The translations under genes and the position numbers were made by a program. Below are positions 33,571-35,692 of a DNA stretch of 35,692 nt, piece by piece; position 1 is the first letter of the stretch, and each line of letters starts with the position of its first letter. This DNA is from an uncultured Burkholderiales bacterium (GTDB lineage: Bacteria > Pseudomonadota > Gammaproteobacteria > Burkholderiales > Casimicrobiaceae): assembly GCA_937944385.1 (NCBI GenBank), contig CALDYQ010000006.1:1-35692 (forward strand), in the 5' to 3' direction. The notes under the pieces were generated by a model. The model ran no database searches. It saw only the letters and a program-made list of their open reading frames with translations, and was not told the DNA's origin.

Positions 33571-35211
33571 TCAGTCGAAGTTGCTCGCGGCCTTTTGCCG
33601 TGCCCAGGCTTCGCGCAGATGGGCACGCCGGGCGGACCGGTTCTGCCCGGTGTGCTCGCCCGTTCGCTCGGTCTTTCGTGAGGCGGGGGGCGGGGCGTGC
33701 CGGGGCGCGCGAGGCGAGGCGAATCCCGGCTCGCCCTGGGGTCCGGGACGCACGTCGCGCTCCTGTCGATGAGGCTGAGTGCGCTCGAGGCGACGGGGGT
33801 GTTCGCGTTTTCGCGGCGCGGATGACCCTCCTCCGCGTGTCGGCGCATCGGGACGTGGCCCGCCTCGAGTGTCAAGACCCTGCCCCGTCGGACGCGGCCG
33901 GCGATTCTGCGTACGCGGCGTCTCCGGTTGGAGGCTCGGTTCGAGGCCAGGCACCACGGTCGGCGTGAGGCGTCGGTTGATCAGCCGTTCGATGTCGCGA
34001 ACGCGGAAGCCGTCCCGGCGATTGCGACTGCCGACCAGCGTCACCGCCGTGCCGTTGCGGCCCGCACGGCCCGTGCGGCCAACGCGGTGGATGTAGTCCT
34101 CGGGCTTGAGCGGCAAGCCGTAGTTGACCACGAGCGAGATCCCGGGCACGTCGATGCCGCGCGCGGCCACATCGGTGGCGACGAGGATCTGTGTCTTGCC
34201 TTCGCGCAGCGCTGCAATGCGCCGCGTCCGGACCGTCTGCGGCATGGCGCCGTGCAGCGCACTCGCGTTGTAGCCCGCCTCCCGGAGTTGCTCGGCCATG
34301 TCGTCGCATTCGACCTGCGTCGAGGCGAAGACGATGGCTTGGGTCAGCGCGGGCGAACGCAGGTAGTGTTCGAGCAATGCGTTCTTGTGTTCGATACTGT
34401 CGGCCCAGTGCAGATGCTGTTCGATATGGTTGTGTTTGAGAGTTGCCGTGGCCAGCTCGATCCGTTGCGGTTCGCGCATCACCGCCTCGGCGAGCGCCAT
34501 GATCCGAGGCGCAAAGGTCGCCGAGAACATCAAGGTGGCTTGCCGCGCGGCAGTTGACTCATGAATGGCCGTCAGATCTTCGCTGAAGCCGAGATCGAGC
34601 ATGCGATCTGCCTCGTCGACGATCAGCGTCGTCACGCGCGAGAGGTCGATCTGCCGGTTGCGGGCGAGATCGAGCAGCCGACCGGGTGTCGCCACCACGA
34701 GCGCGGCATTGCGCAGGTCCATGAGTTGCTTGCCGAATGCGGTACCGCCGGTGACGGTCGCCACACGTACGCCTCGGCCGAAGCGAAGCAGGCGAATGGC
34801 TTCGGCCGCGACCTGTTGGGCCAGCTCGCGTGTCGGGCAAAGCACCAGAGCGCGCGGCGCGGTCGCTGACCGGCGTTGCCTTGGCATGTTCTCCGGATGC
34901 GGCGCGTTCGCACCGGCAAGCTCGCCCAACAGGCCGTTGAGGGTAGGCAGAAGGAAAGCGCAGGTCTTGCCGCTGCCCGTCTGGGAGGACACCATCCAAT
35001 CACCGCCCCCGAGGGCTGCGGGGATGGTCTCCGCCTGGACGGTGGTCGGCGCATGAAAGCCGAGCGCATCGAGCGCGCGCAGAAGCGCGGGGGCCAGCGG
35101 CCAGCGGGCGAAGCCGGATGGCGGAGACGAACATGCGTCTGCGGCCGACCCGGGGGACGGTGCGTGGGAGGGAGAGTGTGTGTCGTGTTCGAACATGGGC
35201 GCGTTGGCCAT
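33571..35211 (-). CDS. rhlE: DEAD-box RNA helicase (RhlE-type)
   Basis: The 546-residue protein unwinds RNA in ribosome assembly or RNA decay. Motifs are TVQAETIPAAL (Q motif region), SSQTGSGKT at 75-83, PTRELAQQ, VATPGRLLD, VDEADRMLD near 200, SATFAP, and C-terminal ATDVAARGID and HRVGRTGRAGR. A long basic, disordered tail from about residue 410 is rich in Arg, Pro and Gly (RTQNRRPRPTGQG and similar) and is usual for RNA binding in RhlE-like proteins. ATG 35211 is chosen; GTG 35214 and ATG 35195 are alternatives. A 17-spaced promoter lies about 260 bases upstream, implying a long leader. Confidence 0.9.
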   Translation of the reverse strand: MANAPMFEHDTHSPSHAPSPGSAADACSSPPSGFARWPLAPALLRALDALGFHAPTTVQAETIPAALGGGDWMVSSQTGSGKTCAFLLPTLNGLLGELAGANAPHPENMPRQRRSATAPRALVLCPTRELAQQVAAEAIRLLRFGRGVRVATVTGGTAFGKQLMDLRNAALVVATPGRLLDLARNRQIDLSRVTTLIVDEADRMLDLGFSEDLTAIHESTAARQATLMFSATFAPRIMALAEAVMREPQRIELATATLKHNHIEQHLHWADSIEHKNALLEHYLRSPALTQAIVFASTQVECDDMAEQLREAGYNASALHGAMPQTVRTRRIAALREGKTQILVATDVAARGIDVPGISLVVNYGLPLKPEDYIHRVGRTGRAGRNGTAVTLVGSRNRRDGFRVRDIERLINRRLTPTVVPGLEPSLQPETPRTQNRRPRPTGQGLDTRGGPRPDAPTRGGGSSAPRKREHPRRLERTQPHRQERDVRPGPQGEPGFASPRAPRHAPPPASRKTERTGEHTGQNRSARRAHLREAWARQKAASNFD

Positions 35212-35236
35212 CACACGACGGGGTGTGAGGCCGGTC

Positions 35237-35266
35237 CTTTTGAGGCTCGGGCTTTTGAAGCTCGGG
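35237..35266. repeat. Two tandem 15-base repeats in the helicase leader
   Basis: CTTTTGAGGCTCGGG (35237-35251) is followed at once by CTTTTGAAGCTCGGG (35252-35266), differing at one base. The pair lies 26 bases before the helicase start on the transcribed side, next to an inverted repeat (TGGGTCGG 35270-35277 with CCGACCCA 35289-35296). Both could form RNA structure near the ribosome-binding region. Confidence 0.6.
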
Positions 35267-35474
35267 TTGTGGGTCGGAGAGAAACGCGCCGACCCATCAG
35301 TTCTTGCGCCGATGCCCGTGCTGAGCTGCGCGAAGAATCAGGACTGCGCGCGGATCGACCGGGGGTCGGCCGATGGCGGCAAGTCACTTGGACGATGCAC
35401 CAATCTACGAGACGGTATCGACGCAGCCTTGCGATCGACGCTTACAGAGCGTCGCCTGACGGGTCGATCCCCGC

Positions 35475-35503
35475 ATTATCCGCTACTTTGTGCGGCGCAG
35501 CAA
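35475..35503 (-). promoter_or_regulatory. Candidate sigma-70 promoter of the helicase gene
   Basis: On the minus strand TTGCTG (35503-35498) and GATAAT (35480-35475) are separated by 17 bases. Transcription would begin near 35468, giving a leader of about 260 bases to the helicase start. A hairpin, GACGCT with AGCGTC (35437-35453), lies early in this leader. Confidence 0.5.
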
Positions 35504-35592
35504 GAATGGGCTGCCCGCGGACGTGCGATTGGAGCAAATACTCACGAGCGAATCAGGCCGCCAAGCCGGTGGCAGGACGTTGCTTCACCCCG

Positions 35593-35620
35593 AGAAAACG
35601 AAAGCCGGCTTGCGCCGGCT
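35593..35620 (-). terminator. Rho-independent terminator after tRNA-Pro
   Basis: On the minus strand AGCCGGC-GCAA-GCCGGCT forms a 7-base stem with a GNRA-type loop (35603-35620), followed by TTCGTTTTC. It lies 10 bases after the tRNA 3' end and fits intrinsic termination of the tRNA transcript. Confidence 0.7.
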
Positions 35621-35630
35621 CGTTTGAATC

Positions 35631-35692
35631 TGGTCGGGGTGAGAGGATTCGAACCTCCGGCCTCTACGTCCCGAACGTAGCGCTCTACCAGG
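35631..35692 (-). tRNA. tRNA-Pro (anticodon CGG), 5' end cut by the window edge
   Basis: The minus strand holds the D-arm end CCTGGTAGAGCG, anticodon stem-loop CTACG-TTCGGGA-CGTAG with anticodon CGG, the T-arm GGAGGTTCGAATCCTC, and the acceptor 3' strand ending CACCCCGACCA with encoded CCA. About 15 bases of the 5' part lie beyond the edge. Confidence 0.92.

Noticed and set aside
35180..35680. Plus-strand frame of 166 codons across the helicase leader
   Set aside because: It crosses the tRNA-Pro gene and its terminator and has no similarity to a protein.

Overview
The window is GC-rich chromosomal DNA from what looks like a betaproteobacterium, probably of the Burkholderiales or a neighbouring order. 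The grounds are the strong GC bias at third codon positions, the suhB-mutS pair divergent from trmJ, an RlmB methyltransferase, a heptose-type LPS core gene set, a Fur-box-like site, and CCA-encoding tRNA genes of proteobacterial type. All calls come from reading the sequence; no database search was run.

Layout. (1) 1-~640: insertion-sequence debris, the 3' end of an IS21-family element (IstB tail and right terminal repeat) abutting a broken IS3-family transposase. (2) 848-5377: a tightly coupled four-gene block of an ArsS-type radical SAM protein, a VTT membrane domain fused to a flavin disulfide reductase, and two small glycosyl/nucleotidyl-transferase-like proteins (TIGR04283 and TIGR04282 types). 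This resembles arsenosugar-type clusters, but no arsM is seen in the window. (3) 5476-13825: metabolic and regulatory genes (amidase, YrdC/YciO protein, CysB-like regulator, DUF192 protein, a decayed LysR gene, an FMN-dependent 2-hydroxyacid dehydrogenase, two metallo-beta-lactamase-fold proteins, an IclR regulator). (4) 14073-15044: tRNA-Thr(CGU) and rlmB. (5) 15159-21911: a seven-gene operon encoding a complete Dpp/Opp-type ABC permease and ATPase set with two tandem M20D amidohydrolases and a small lipoprotein inside it, but no solute-binding protein. (6) 21942-27233: an NTF2-like protein and an LPS core/O-antigen cluster (O-antigen ligase, two GT9 heptosyltransferases, DUF4254), interrupted by what looks like a single integron gene cassette with its own attC site. 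(7) 27292-28431: a Fur-type operator and an orphan ferric-iron binding protein. (8) 28474-35692: housekeeping genes mutS, suhB, trmJ, ygfZ, a RhlE-type DEAD-box helicase with a long leader, and a partial tRNA-Pro(CGG).

How the parts work together. The arsS-type block probably makes or modifies a small metabolite by radical chemistry and glycosyl transfer, with a membrane-tethered reductase. The ABC operon would import N-acylated amino acids or short peptides, which the two M20D enzymes then deacylate. The LPS genes build and ligate the outer-membrane glycolipid.

The items most worth a second look are the lone attC-bearing cassette in the LPS cluster, the arsM-less ArsS cluster with its fused membrane reductase, and the secreted metallo-beta-lactamase-fold protein that lacks two of the canonical metal-binding histidines.
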